NCBI GenBank assembly: GCA_963070105.1
Contig: OY718808.1
Location: 3,821,738-3,885,737 of the forward strand
Length of the DNA: 64,000 nucleotides
Source: Litomosoides sigmodontis
Taxonomy: Eukaryota > Nematoda > Chromadorea > Rhabditida > Onchocercidae
Direction of reading: 5' to 3'
Shown here one piece after another: positions 1 through 12,110 of this stretch (its first letter is position 1; the number at the start of each line of letters is the position of its first letter). Made by a program: the position numbers and the translations under genes. The notes beneath the pieces are model-generated. The model was not told the DNA's origin, ran no database searches, and saw nothing but the letters and a program-made list of their open reading frames with translations.

Positions 1-52
1 TACGCGTGTCTCCCTCCGTGTGTCTGCGTATCTCCGAAAGTGTGTGTGCGTG

Positions 53-84
<32 letters not shown>

Positions 85-936
85 CTGAGAGTGAGGAAGA
101 GGAAGTTGCAGAGGGTGAGCGGGAGGAGCAGAGTGGAACTGACAGCCGGAAGATAACATTTTTTCATTTCCTACTTAGTTAGCTAATCTCGTATTTTGGG
201 TTACAGTAGTGGGATGTATACACGTGGAAGATAAACGTACGTGGCAGTCGTTCATGTTTGACTGATTAATACACGTCATTTCAGTGAGTTATGATAGGTA
301 TTAGTGGAATAATTAAACGTTGAGTAACGAAGCATTTAAAGCGAATATTAGTGCTTTTACCGAAGACTCACTCATATATACATATATAATTAATCGAAGT
401 AGAGTATATGAAAAATGTTGACATATAAAGGTTACGTGTACAGTATGGACGTGTGTAGCATCTAAACGTTTACGTATGATATGTCAATTATAGGTTAAAT
501 TAGGACAATTTACTGCGCAACACAATGATGTCCTATGCTTAAATAGTCACTCGCAATCGTGTGAGAGCAGAACAAATAAACTGGTCAGTTTTCAATTTTT
601 TTGAATTGTTGTTTGATTAATTGAACTTGAAACTATCTTTGGCTTTCAGACTTTGTACTTATTTGAATCGGCAACATATCTTGCGTGCTGCATGACATGT
701 TTAAAATATGCATTCCAATTTGTCAACTATTATAGCATAAGTTCATATGTTAGCTAAAGACTCTCAAGCACTGTATGCTGTCATGTTCTTCAGCTTTAGG
801 TACTGCTGATCTCTGATGCGAAATGGATTAAATTAAATGAGCAGTAATAGTTAAGATATTTTGACAGTTTGGTAAATTTCAGAATTATTGGCATTGAAGG
901 TTGCTAATGATTACAATTTATTCTCGGTTATTTTAG
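1..936. other. Upstream region of the ATF4-like gene
   Basis: No coding exon can be supported here. The first 150 bases are richer in G+C than the surroundings and contain a GT/GC dinucleotide stretch (about 40-84), then a GA-rich stretch, which would fit a promoter or non-coding first exon. Several short ATGs are present, but none is tied to a clear splice pair. Confidence 0.4.
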
Positions 937-943
937 GTTCAAT

Positions 944-1357
944 ATGATTCAGTTCGATTTCCTTTATCCATTTACTTTTGCGTGTACAACTCTTTTGAAG
1001 TATTCCTGCAAGCAAAGAAATGCATCAAGTATGTGACAAATTTGATTTAATTATTATATAACTTTTGTGTTACAGTTTTTTTTCTAAAAAATTAGTGAAT
1101 ATTAACCAAGCAGTTACAGTTTGCACTGTAATGCGTATGTCTGCACTTCTATATGATTGAATGTAGTTGAATCAAAATCTGTCAGTGTTAACTATTAGTT
1201 ACACCTGGTCGGTGCAGATAAACCTATTGAAAGATTTGATATCATTATTCCAAATATTTATTGTAAATGATTGACAGTCTTGTTATTTTCAGTTAGCAGT
1301 GATGAACGATCATTTTTGCGTGGTACCTTTCAGGGCGATCCCATCTCCAGAAGCTGA
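944..1357 (+). promoter_or_regulatory. Candidate overlapping uORF in the ATF4-like leader
   Basis: Two segments, 944-1028 and 1293-1357, join into an open frame of 49 codons. A TTTTAG acceptor ends at 936, an ATG follows at 944, and a GTATGT donor starts at 1029. The next acceptor (TTTTCAG ending at 1292) keeps the frame open, and it closes at a TGA at 1355-1357. The main ATG at 1302 is in a different frame, so the uORF would overlap the main CDS by 56 nt. Overlapping inhibitory uORFs are the known control device of ATF4 mRNAs. The splice model is inferred and no transcript evidence is available. Confidence 0.55.
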
Positions 1358-2860
1358 CAACTTACTGTCTGATTGTTTTATAGGTTGCGGTGGTAATGGT
1401 CTTTCTGAAGCCGGTTCTAGGTGCTCTTTACTTTTGAAACTCAGGAATTCTCAATTTTAGCGTCTTGTTCAACTTTCAATACTATTTTAGTTGTTTTCAT
1501 CGTTCAAAATATTCCTCATAGTTCTTGTTTCAGATATGCAAACAGCGATTCTAAGCTTTCAGCGGAGTACTTATTGGGCCAAGGAGAAGTAGAAGATATA
1601 TCGGGACGGACTTTCACATCAACAGCAATAGAAAATGATGAGCAACAATTCTTATGCAATATAAATGGTGAAAAAGACCGATTGAGTTGTGGTGATGCTG
1701 ATATTTCGTGGCTGGATGAATTCATGAATATTTATGGGATTACCAATTTAGATTCAAATGATGATTTTAATATGAAAAGTATCAGTGATAATTTTAACAT
1801 AAAAAAAGCGACTACCGAAAGGGCTGTCGTTACAACACCAGAAGCCAGGGCAAATCATCAAGCTGTCATGTCCGTGGAAGAAACGAGAAGTGATGGAGGT
1901 GTAACTGATGTAAGTATCCACTAATAATTTTTTAATCGTACATGTTTGTACATTTTTAGGGGTAAAAATACTCTTTTTTCTAAAATGTGTTCTGCATATC
2001 GGTAGGCGTTTTTACTGATGCAAACATGTTCTTTGTGCGAAAGCCAACGTAGCACAAAAAAACATTTACTGATCACTGATAGCCAATCATTAGGCGGACT
2101 AAATCAAAACTATAATTTTGTTTTAAGCTGCGAACTATAATTTTAAGTATGCCTTCAGTTTTGTACGAAACTATATACTTAATCCAGGTAAAAAGAATTC
2201 GTCTCGTAGCTGTCAGTTGTTTGACGTGGTGGTACGTGAAATATTTTTTTTAAAAGCTTTTATTAAAGCTGAGTATTTTATAGGCAATAACCATTCAAAA
2301 TTTATTTAATTTTCAGATAACAGAGTCAAGTGCTGTAAAAGTCCTGGATAACAATGCTTACCAGATGAATACCGGCTTGCTCTCAGATCGCGTCCGAAAG
2401 TTTGCAGTATTATCGACGTGTTTTAATGGTACCAGTGACCGCAAACGAGAGCAGAATCGTTGTGCAGCTATTCGATATAGAGGTAGGCATAGATGCTGCA
2501 CGTTTGTTGTTAGGGAATTAGTAATTTTGTAAATTAGATATATTTGTTCTTTATTGGTTCTTTTTTTATCGTTGAACTATGAGGGCATTAAAGCGGCACT
2601 TTTTTAGGTGGTGAATTGATCTTATATAGTCTACGGAAAAATAAAATGAATTATATGTAGTTTTAGCAAACTATTGATAAATCATTCAGTTCATTTATTA
2701 TTGTTTTTTGTTTATAGGTAAGCGTCGTGAAGAAATACGACAAATGAAGCAGGAGTTGCATAAACTTGAGCTGCGCAATATAGAATTGAAAGCTGAAATG
2801 AATTGGCTGGAAAAGGAAGTTATTTATATGAAAAGCATGATGAAACTCATGAAATTTTAA
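1302..2860 (+). CDS. atf-4: ATF4-type bZIP transcription factor
   Basis: Four exons are read as 1302-1420, 1534-1909, 2317-2482 and 2718-2860, giving 267 aa with consistent phases (2, 0, 1). The C-terminus is a bZIP: the basic region (about residues 206-226, core EQNRCAAIRYR) closely matches the ATF4 core EQNKTAATRYR, and a leucine zipper (about 227-262) runs almost to the end, finishing MKF. The N-terminal two thirds are acidic and include a SWLDEF motif near residue 98, reminiscent of the DWM segment in ATF4 activation regions. The family acts in the nucleus as the effector of the integrated stress response (eIF2 phosphorylation), driving amino-acid and redox genes. The start was chosen at 1302 because an acceptor ends 9 nt upstream and the frame runs cleanly into exon 2. 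An alternative is another CREB/ATF member, but the basic region favours ATF4 (the C. elegans gene is also called atf-5). Confidence 0.85.
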
Positions 2861-3811
2861 GCAGTCACAATTTTGAAAATGTTACAAATGCCCTTTTGCA
2901 GTGATATGTCGCTATGTCATACTCGAATAGACAAACCTAGAATACACAAGCTGGTTTTTTATTTTGCATTCGCGTTATTTTGTGTTACTTGGTATTTATG
3001 ATTTTTCCGGCAATGACGACGTACTGTCACATATTTTGCAACAATTAACATGAAAAAAGAGAATCTTATACTATGTTATTGCGAATATGCCATTCTTTTT
3101 TCACAAATCTCTTCAAAAGTTTAAGTTGTGTGTTTTCAATATCAGTAAAACATTCGCTAAACTATTTTGCGCAGTGCTACATCTCAGAAAAGCAATCAGA
3201 ATGCTAAACCATTTGAGATCGATCAGATTTTTTAACCTTTCATTTTATCAAAACAATAAGAACCTATCAACGGGATATGAACCTCGGCAGTTTTCATCGC
3301 ATGAAATTAACGATGCAAGCATTGTACGATCATATATCAAAGGTGTATTTATTCATTAAAATTTTTGAATGCTAAATAATTTTACAGTTCTAATACTTTC
3401 TAAAATTTGGAAAGTATTGGGCATAATATAATTTTGTCTTTATTATTTCCTGGTCATTTTTTTGTTTGAAGGAAAAAACTTTTCCTTTTTCATGATTTCT
3501 GGTGAGATGGGCAAAAGTACGTAATGAGAAGGTTTGTGTGTGCGTCATGAGATTTGCTACTAATGGTTAGAATGTAGATTTCACCCAGTGTTAGATGATT
3601 AGAAAGAGAAGAAGGGAATGAATAATTGTTGGAAACCTTAGACATTAAACCTTCCATGAAATAGGCATTTTAGGCGAACATTAAAATCGATTATATACGT
3701 GCATATATACATATATCCCAAAGAAATGTATATATATGACGTGAATGATGGCCAGCTACTTTTCTTTCTTCTTTCCTTCAAGGCTTTTTTGCCTGAAGCT
3801 GCTATGCTATA

Positions 3812-3855
3812 CACATTCTGGCCTAGTTAAGGCTCTGAAGCTAGGCCAGAATGTG
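3812..3855. repeat. Perfect 15-bp inverted repeat
   Basis: The arms CACATTCTGGCCTAG (3812-3826) and its exact reverse complement (3841-3855) are separated by 14 nt. The hairpin lies a few bases before a GT microsatellite. Its function is unknown. Confidence 0.8.
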
Positions 3856-3866
3856 CATAGTGCAGG

Positions 3867-3867
<1 letters not shown>

Positions 3868-3923
<56 letters not shown>
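3868..3923 (+). repeat. (GT)n microsatellite
   Basis: An essentially pure run of about 27 GT units directly follows the inverted repeat. Apparent poly-Cys-Val or His-Thr reading frames across it are artefacts. Confidence 0.95.
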
Positions 3924-3924
<1 letters not shown>

Positions 3925-4221
3925 TGTGTGTATATGTCTACGTGCGTATGCGGAAGAAGTGAGAAGGAAGAGATGGAAGTTAAATCAAATAGCTTATGCC
4001 TAAGGCCAAAAAATACGTCTTCTACTTCTGCTAGTCTGTCTAATTTGTGCATTTGAGTGCATAGAAGTAAACAAATTGGAAAAGAGCCAACTCTTTGAAG
4101 TGCTTCATTTTCATACTTTCATTCCTTCCTCACTTGCCGATCATTCGGTGACGCTTTTTTCCAGCTATTTTTTTTCTTGTTTCATTTCTTTTCAATTCAA
4201 CAATTCAAACGGAAATTTCAA

Positions 4222-7200
4222 ATGGCTGGTAGTGGTGATGCAGCGGTAAGTTTTTTTTCGTCTTTTTCTTTCATTTAGACAATTTTTTAAATGTAAAATT
4301 GGAAATTTTTATGAAATTCTTAAATTTCATCACAAACATAAGCGAAATGTGATGGTAATAGAGAGAGTATCGTAGTAGCTTTAAGTTTTTTTTTTCGTTT
4401 TTAATTGAGGAGAAAATAAGGATGATCGTAAGTTTGATAGTTACTACCAAAGACTTGTTTACTTTTTCTAATGATATAAATCTAGAAAAATATTCTAATA
4501 ACTGAGAGACATGAGATAGTGCTTCTCTCTATTTCAGTATCAGGTTTCATTTTCACTGGTTTTTTTGTCCGTTTCCTCGTTAATGATAGTCCGGAATGAA
4601 CGGAAAGCAAACAGATGAATGATAAATGTGTTTATTTTTTCTTTCTCATCTTTCTTTCACTCATTCCATTTTCATAATTAATTAAATTCTTCAAAAAAAA
4701 AGTAACAACAACAAAATGTTTTATAATTTTTCTAATGAAATGAGTGAATTTTATTATATTCTTTTAATTTAACTAACGCATGTATTATTTGAGGATCATT
4801 TCTCGCACACGTCCAATAGCCATAGTTATTCCACGCTTATTCATTACTTCTACTTTCATCGTCAAAATTTATTACTCTAACTATTTTATTACCAGTTTAC
4901 TAAATTATTTTACCGGTTTACACAAAATATTTCATGATATTTTAAATGTGAACATAATTTTAATAAATGCACAATTTTATAGAAATCATAAGATAGCATA
5001 TTCCTCAGCATGCATTTTGGACTAAATCCTTGCTTACTTTCAAATATTTCTAATTAATTATTCTCATTTCCTTGCTGCTAAATTTATTAACTTATTTCAA
5101 ATGCCTAACAAATTTCACTCTGCTTTTTTTGTTGTTCTAATTCTAAGCATTTTGTTGTTCTAATTCTAAGCGCAGTTAATTAATTAGAAAATCCTTTTTT
5201 TATCCTTATATATTTCTTCATATGCGTTGAAGATGAATAAGCAATCCATTGCTCTTTCGTAAAAATAATCAGTGATACTTTATGGCTGAAAGATTTTGGA
5301 ACAGATAATTGCAAAGAGATAATTATGAAATTATTAGTTATTTTTAGTCTCTTTCCACTGTAAGAATTTATTTTGAATAAGCAGAAATGTGAAATTATTA
5401 CTGGAAAGCTGATATTTTATTTTGTTTATTTTTTAAAATATACCCAAAAGAGAAAAGAAAACATAAAGCAAATTATCATCACGTTTTTTTGGGAATTTCA
5501 TCAGTTAAAATTTTTATAGGGCATTTCTCAAGGGAGAAAATGAAGAAGGAAAAGTTGGTAAATTGCAAAATTTTTTTACTTTCAAAATGTCAGTTTGTAT
5601 TTAGGAAGTATTTCACTCAAATACTGTTTATGTTTTTAAAAAAAAAAGTGTAGAAAGAACAACTTCAAATGGATATAAATGTAAATCGTAAATTTCATTA
5701 CGGTGTTGCGAAAGGTTTTCCATTATTTTGTAGGTTTACAGCAAATTTTACTTCCGAGAGGTTTATTTGGAATTTAAATCAATTTCAATAGCAATAGGTG
5801 GACAGGTAAAGGAACAGTAAATGATTATTGAAATTTCGAGCATCTTTACAGTCAGCTTCAAATTAAGGATGAGGTTGAGGATGGAGTGCTCGATTGACGA
5901 AGATGTCGAGCCGAAAAAGATTAGCGTGCATGACAGAACTCAGCGTCAAACGTATGAATGAATGACCAGCGGTCATGTACAGTCCATAGATGTCTAGCTG
6001 TTAGTGGGAGTGGCTCGATGAAATGTCTAGACTGATTGAGTGTTAGGAAGTGAGAGAATGAGCTACAAGACTGTTACATGAACAGAGGGAAGATGGTAGG
6101 TAGGCGGTAACAAGAAGCTTACAAAGAGATTGCCTTTGCTTGCAGCAAAGGCTCTACAGTTAGTACAGTTAGTTAGTACTAGTTTCATTTCAGGTTTCCC
6201 ATACGTACCATTTATTATTCAATTTCTTACAAAATTTCCACTTTTTTTTAAATTTTAAATTAAAATAGCAAGTTTAAACTAAGTAATTCTTGAAGCTGTA
6301 ATTTGAAGAAGCAAAAAAAACAGGAATATAATAATTTTAATTTTTCTGAATTTACTCAGTGAATATTACTTGTCTCTGAAAAAGTGTTACTTGCAAAATA
6401 TAAGTCTTTAAAAAAAAAATAAAAATTTGTTCTTCCACTGTTCACTTTCTTTTTTTGCTTTTTATTTTTTCTGAAGCCTTTTTTATGATATTTGTAATGA
6501 ATTTATCTTAAAGCTTTGTTGACCTTTTTTTTGACCTTTCCAATTTCTCTTATCATTTGTTACTGCTCGGCCAGTTTCGCTTCTTGAGACTGTTCACCAT
6601 AGTTATTATAATAATTTTAAAATTCGCAAAATTAAGTATCATTTTGTTCGATTAACAAAATTTTTTGTAATTTAAGCAAATTGGATGAGATTGCTATTCA
6701 CTGAATGATGTGTAGTTTTATCGTAAATTATTTAAGTAGTACTTTAAATCTAAACTGTTATCAATTTTAATTCAATTTACTTTTAATTTATTCCAATTAA
6801 ACTTTTAAATTAATTTGCAGAAGAATGCTCTCGAATCGTTATTCAACAAGACGAAAGAAGTGGTTCAAACAGCTGGTCAGTGCTTTTCGTTGTATTTGTT
6901 TTTTTTTCGTTCTACTTTTCTTTCAGCTATAAAAGCATTCCGATGAGGTTAGCGTGGTAAATGCACTTACAATTGCAAAATTAAACAATCATTTGGAAAA
7001 TTAATTTCAGTAAAATAAATTTTACCGTACAAATATTTTTGCCTTAGTCTTTATTCTTTTACGCCAATTACTGCACTGTGGTAGTGTTATCAATGAAATA
7101 TATCAAAAATGAAAATACATTTAGATACCACGTGTACTTCTATCTTTTTTTCAAATTCTAAATTTAATTACAAAAAAATGAAATTTATGAAAAAAAAGGA

Positions 7201-8931
7201 AATTGCGTCAAAAATTTGAAATCAAATTGCATAATTTATATTATATTTTATTTCAAAATCAGTTCACATCTATTCAATACTGATATCCTATCACCAATTA
7301 CGTAATACCTTAACAAATCAGCACATTATATTATAAAAACGTTTCTAGCTTATTTTAATTTGCAAGCATCGAATTAGCAAATTATTGTTTAATGTATAAG
7401 TAAGTGGTACATTATTGTCTAATGTACGTGTAACAAGTAATACGTTATTGCTTAAATGTTCAAGAATGAGTAAGACGTGAATAACAATGATAAGTAATTT
7501 CTTGGTGTATTTTAATGCGCATCCAAAAGCAACAAGATATTTTAATTTAATTGAGGTTGACAGTGTTGAAAATTGTAAGTGAAAAAAGATGTTTTTCTTT
7601 TTTTTTTTTGTTTTGTTATTTCTTGAAGATTTTATTGAATTACTGTCATTAACGGATCGCAGAAAGAGCAACAAAAAAGCCGCAAAACTTCTAAAAATTA
7701 AAAAAATTTTCCTTTTATTTATAATTTAATTAAATTTTTCCATTAAATAATATTGCAGTATTAAAATTTCATCCCATTTCTTTTTCGTTTCAGCAGAAAC
7801 AACAAAAGAATATGCGAATGTAGCAATTGGCAAAATTATTCCAAATTCCATTCCTCGAACATCTGCAAGCAATAACGTTTGTTTCACTTAGCACTGCTTG
7901 CTTTTTTTTTTTAATTTCATTTTAATTTAAAATTATTACTGCCCATCTTTTGTTTTGATTTCAAAAAAATTTTTTATTCATTTTTCTTTTTGAAGTTTTT
8001 TTTGTCGCTTCAAAGAAATATTTAATATGAAATTGGTTCATTTAGAAGGTTAGTTATCAGTTTCAAATATGCAATGTTAATTGAATTTACTGCAACAAAA
8101 TGATAAATTAGTTTTACATTTTTATTGATTAGTAATTTATGCATACATTGTTCACTTTGCTAATTTAACTTACTTTTTTTTCCCTCCTTTAGCGCTATTG
8201 AATTACATTGTTATCAAATTAGTTTCATCAACACTTGTTGCTTACTTAATTAGTGTCTGATGAGCTGTGATGAATAAGTTTGAAAAAGTGTGAATACCAT
8301 ATGGTGCAACTCCACAATTTCATTATTATTTGCCACTTTTTAAACAATTGAAATTAGAAAATTTTGAATTTCTCATTTTTCTTTTCGCTTAACATTTCAA
8401 TACTAAAAAATATTGTATGTAAATTTTTTTTTTAATCAAATCCTTGTCATTAAAGGAACGCCTTTATTAAAAGCATATTCGTTAATTTTTTTACATTTAA
8501 CATACTAAATAAATAAACAAAAATATCGATTAACGATAATATCAGAATGGAAATACCTAAATGCACAACTAAATGCATCATCAGATATCAGCTAATATCA
8601 TTCTTATCATTCCAAAAAATTTTTTTCTTTACTTCTAAAAATTGTGAAATTTTTAGCCAAAATCTGGCATGGAACAAACAAATTCAATGGACACTGGTAA
8701 GCGTTGATTAAAAAAAAAAATTGTGAATTATCTCAAAGGTTGGTCATTCAATGACAAGCTGAACAAAAAAAAAAAATTAAGCTACCTTTATTATAATACT
8801 TTAGAAAAAAATTGAACTAATTTCATTATATTTTTTAATTGATTGATTAAATTATTTCATTTAAAAATTACGAAATTTCGATTTCAGATGCTGGACGAGG
8901 TACCAACGCACGTGGTGCAGCAAATAATTGA
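4222..8931 (+). CDS. Small amphipathic protein, unrecognised
   Basis: Five small exons, 4222-4245, 6821-6875, 7794-7876, 8657-8696 and 8888-8931, join with matching phases (0,1,0,1) into 81 aa starting MAGSGDAA and ending GAANN. There is no signal peptide or membrane segment. Residues about 9-45 form a likely amphipathic helix containing two KTKE/TTKE-type motifs about 11 residues apart, a pattern seen in synucleins, LEA proteins and perilipins. The C-terminal half is polar, rich in Asn, Gly and Ser, and probably disordered. The coding potential of such short exons is modest, but five phase-compatible acceptor/donor pairs are unlikely by chance. Exon 3 begins at a CAGCAG tandem acceptor, giving one optional alanine. 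Exon 3 could alternatively read through to a TAG at 7888-7890, giving a shorter isoform. No function is assigned. Confidence 0.6.
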
Positions 8932-10302
8932 CAACGTTTGTAATTTTGAGTAGAAGAATTCCGATCTTTTTTTAATTTCGATTTCGATACACAATCATCG
9001 TATTCCCCCAAGAATGTGAAAATCCCACATTATTACGTCTGTTCCCATCGATAGTTTTTTTCCTTTTTTTTTTTAATTTTTAAATTTATAACTTCCACAC
9101 AATTCGCAAATTACACAACAAATAATTCCTTTATTTTCGTTTAAATTTGAATTGTCTCTCCTCTCTTTTTCGTGTTGTTTTTGTAAACAAATATATTGCG
9201 ACATAATCTTTACGTCACGTCTTTACGTTTCTCTTTTTTTGCATCTGTTTTTCCAATGCTTTTTCAATCGAAAAATGGAAACAATTATTTTTTTATGGAC
9301 ATTATTACGTAAAGCACTGTAAACGGTTTTTTGTTGCGTTGATTTTTTTTTGTTCGGTATTTTCCGACTACATGTAAAAATTAGAATTCTAGATATTTTA
9401 TAAATTTTTCTTTTTTAAGAAAAGTACATTTTAATTGCTTAAAAATTATAACATTTTTGCACATCGTTATTTTTTCATAAATTTTATTTGCAATTCTTAG
9501 AAATGAAATTGAAAAGTTTTCACTCATACAGTAAATTCTATTAAAAACAAAAAACTATTCCAGTTCCCTCCTCCCATCTCTGATTAATTAATTAATTCTG
9601 TTTCATTAATTCGTGCACCATCACTATATTCTATAAATAAATTGCTTCTCTCTCTTTGCTGTTGCCAGTATTTCATTAGCAAAATTTTACCAAAAGTTGA
9701 AAAAAGAAATGATGTCAAATTTTGCCTGATCAGTTTGCTCATTGTTATTTACCGTCGTGGAAGTGAATCCATTAATGAAAGAATAATAACAAAAAAAAAA
9801 AATTTTTTTTCTTGCAAAAAACAAGTATTTATGAAATTTAACTTAAATATTTACTTGAAATTATTGGAATGATTTATAGTGAGAATAATTGCTCCAAAAC
9901 GATTGAATAATAATAAGGAAGAGAGAGAAAGAGAAAAAAAGAAACGATAAACTCATGGAAATTATCCTTTTCTTAACTATTACTTATCGACAAACGTGTG
10001 CTATTGAAACGACGTACGCTATTAGCGTTAAATATATGCGTTACAATAGAATTTAGTAGTCGTGAGAATAATGCATTCTCAATTAACATACAATTAATTA
10101 TGAATTAATGAAAATGCATCCTAACGTTTCATGACGTGTCACACCAACACGTGTCATTACGTTTGGGTACTAATCTTGCATACCTGAAATGAGCTAAGAA
10201 ATCTAGCAATACCTACTAATATATCATATGATATTTTTGTAATTTATTACTACTTGCCACAAAATTAGAGGATAAGTTAAAATGCACGCAATATCACTTG
10301 TA

Positions 10303-11298
10303 CCAGGCGTAGGCGTAAGCGTAGGCGTGGGTGTGGTAATAGCATACAATGACTTTCTCTCTCTCTCTCTCACTGCAGCAAAATAATTATTTTAATCGAT
10401 GGTTTAAACGATCTGAACCTTGCAGAAATAACACGATGAACAATTGCTGCTACATCGATAAAGCATACCTTCCAGGTGGAAAGGCTCGCTCGTTAAACAC
10501 CACCACCACCACCATCGTCATCGTCATCATTATCATCGTCGTCGTCGTTACACCTGTCACTGTCATTAACTGTAGCACGTACACACGTAGAATTAATGTG
10601 TTGTAAACACATGTAATATGCACACAGTTTGCATATCGTTGCTTGATTGATCGGATCGGATCGGATCGGATCTGATTGGATCGGATTGGATTAAGAATTA
10701 TTCTGTACACCCATAGTGTCTTTTATTTGAAAATAACTTTCCTTAGATAAATGAATACACATATGTGCATCGATTATGTCGAAGAGGGCATTTAATAAAA
10801 AAAATAAATTTAATGATATATACATCTGTGTATGTGTGTGTGTGTGTGTACAGCTTTTTGAGTACAAAAAAAACCAAGCAAACATATTGTAGCTACAGAC
10901 ACTCACACACACACAGACACACACACACGTATATTGTTATCAGACACAAAAATTGCGCAATTGTAAAAGTAAACATACACGATGAACACAAACACACACA
11001 CACACACACAGAGAGAGACAGACAGACACATACGATTATAGCTATATACATGCATGCACATACCATTCAATTAACATTTCGCCTGATGGTGCAACTGAAA
11101 ATCCATTCCTCACTCTTTCCTTCTCTCACATACTTCTGTTTGAGACAGAGAGAGAGAGAGAGAGGGAGAGGAGGAGGGAAAGGTAAAGAATAAAAAAATA
11201 GCATACATATATCATCATCCTATGTACGTACGTATGTGTATGCGTGTAATCCTGAAAATGTTCTTCTTTCAACAAGAGAATAGAATGATGTGCGTGTC

Positions 11299-11361
<63 letters not shown>

Positions 11362-12110
11362 CCAATTCGTCTGTATTCTGTGTAATGTATGAAAAGGAAA
11401 AGAAGTCTGGATGGTGTGGAAAAAAGAGAGAGTCTGAGATGATGACGACGACAATGATACGATGGTGGCGGTAGTGATGATTGATCTCGAGACTAAGCAA
11501 TGAATGCTGTGACGATGGTTTTAGTTTTTGTGCTTGTTCAAATGGATGCGTGAAGCAATGAATGGCAATTATCACTGATCATCACTATCACTATCATTAT
11601 CAGCAAGAGCATCTAGCACTTTAGCATCGTCAAGCAATCAATCAATCAAGTAAGTAAGTAAGTGAGTAAGTAAGTAAGTAAGTGCTACGAAGCATCATCA
11701 AAGTAGCATCTGATCGCGCGGCTGTTTTGAAAATAAGCCGCGCGTTGTATATTTCATTCCGTTCCATTCATTCTTGCTCGCTTTCCATCTTCCAATCCTC
11801 TCCTCTCTTCTCGCCTCCTCTCCTCTCTCATCTCATCCACAAACATCATTGCTACGACAGCGAACTGCTACTATTATCATTAACTATCACTATCACTACT
11901 ACTACTGCTACCACCACTGCTCCTATCATCATCAGCATTATTATCATCACTATTATCAACTATAAGCAGTAACGAATAGCAGCACCACCACTGCTACTTC
12001 TACCACTACTAATCGCCACCACCATCATCACCACCGTCATCATCATCGTCATCATCATCATCATCATCATCATCATCAGCAGCGTCATCAGCATTAGCAC
12101 CAACACAATC
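10303..12110. repeat. Cluster of diverse simple repeats
   Basis: At least ten distinct low-complexity tracts follow one another: GTAGGC-like hexamers (10303-10335), (CT)n near 10356, CAC/ATC triplets (10499-10550), GGATC pentamers (10647-10690), GT/CA tracts near 10830, 10905, 10990 and 11300-11359, (GA)n near 11144, GTAA tetramers near 11648-11690, and CTA/CAT/CAC triplets from about 11880 to 12100. All open frames across these are repeat artefacts. Confidence 0.85.
11715..11744. promoter_or_regulatory. GC-rich hairpin or palindromic site
   Basis: A 9-bp arm CGCGCGGCT (11715-11723) is exactly matched by its reverse complement AGCCGCGCG (11736-11744) with a 12-nt AT-rich spacer. Runs of CG dinucleotides are very rare in this window. 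It sits about 1.2 kb before the start of the helix-turn-helix gene and could be an operator, a promoter element or an RNA stem. Confidence 0.45.

Larger units (their letters stand above)
2861..4221. other. Intergenic: ATF4-like 3' region and upstream of the next gene
   Basis: A 91-codon open frame at 3087-3359 has no recognisable domain and lies in the presumptive 3' UTR, so it is not called. The rest holds a 15-bp hairpin and a GT array near 3.8-3.9 kb (listed separately) and otherwise AT-rich sequence. Confidence 0.4.

Noticed and set aside
3087..3359. 90-codon open frame after the ATF4-like gene
   Set aside because: No domain, no splice partner, and it lies in the probable 3' UTR.
10349..11575. 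Several overlapping open frames rich in His-Thr, Cys-Val or Ser
   Set aside because: They read through CA/GT/GA microsatellites on both strands and lack any non-repeat conservation.
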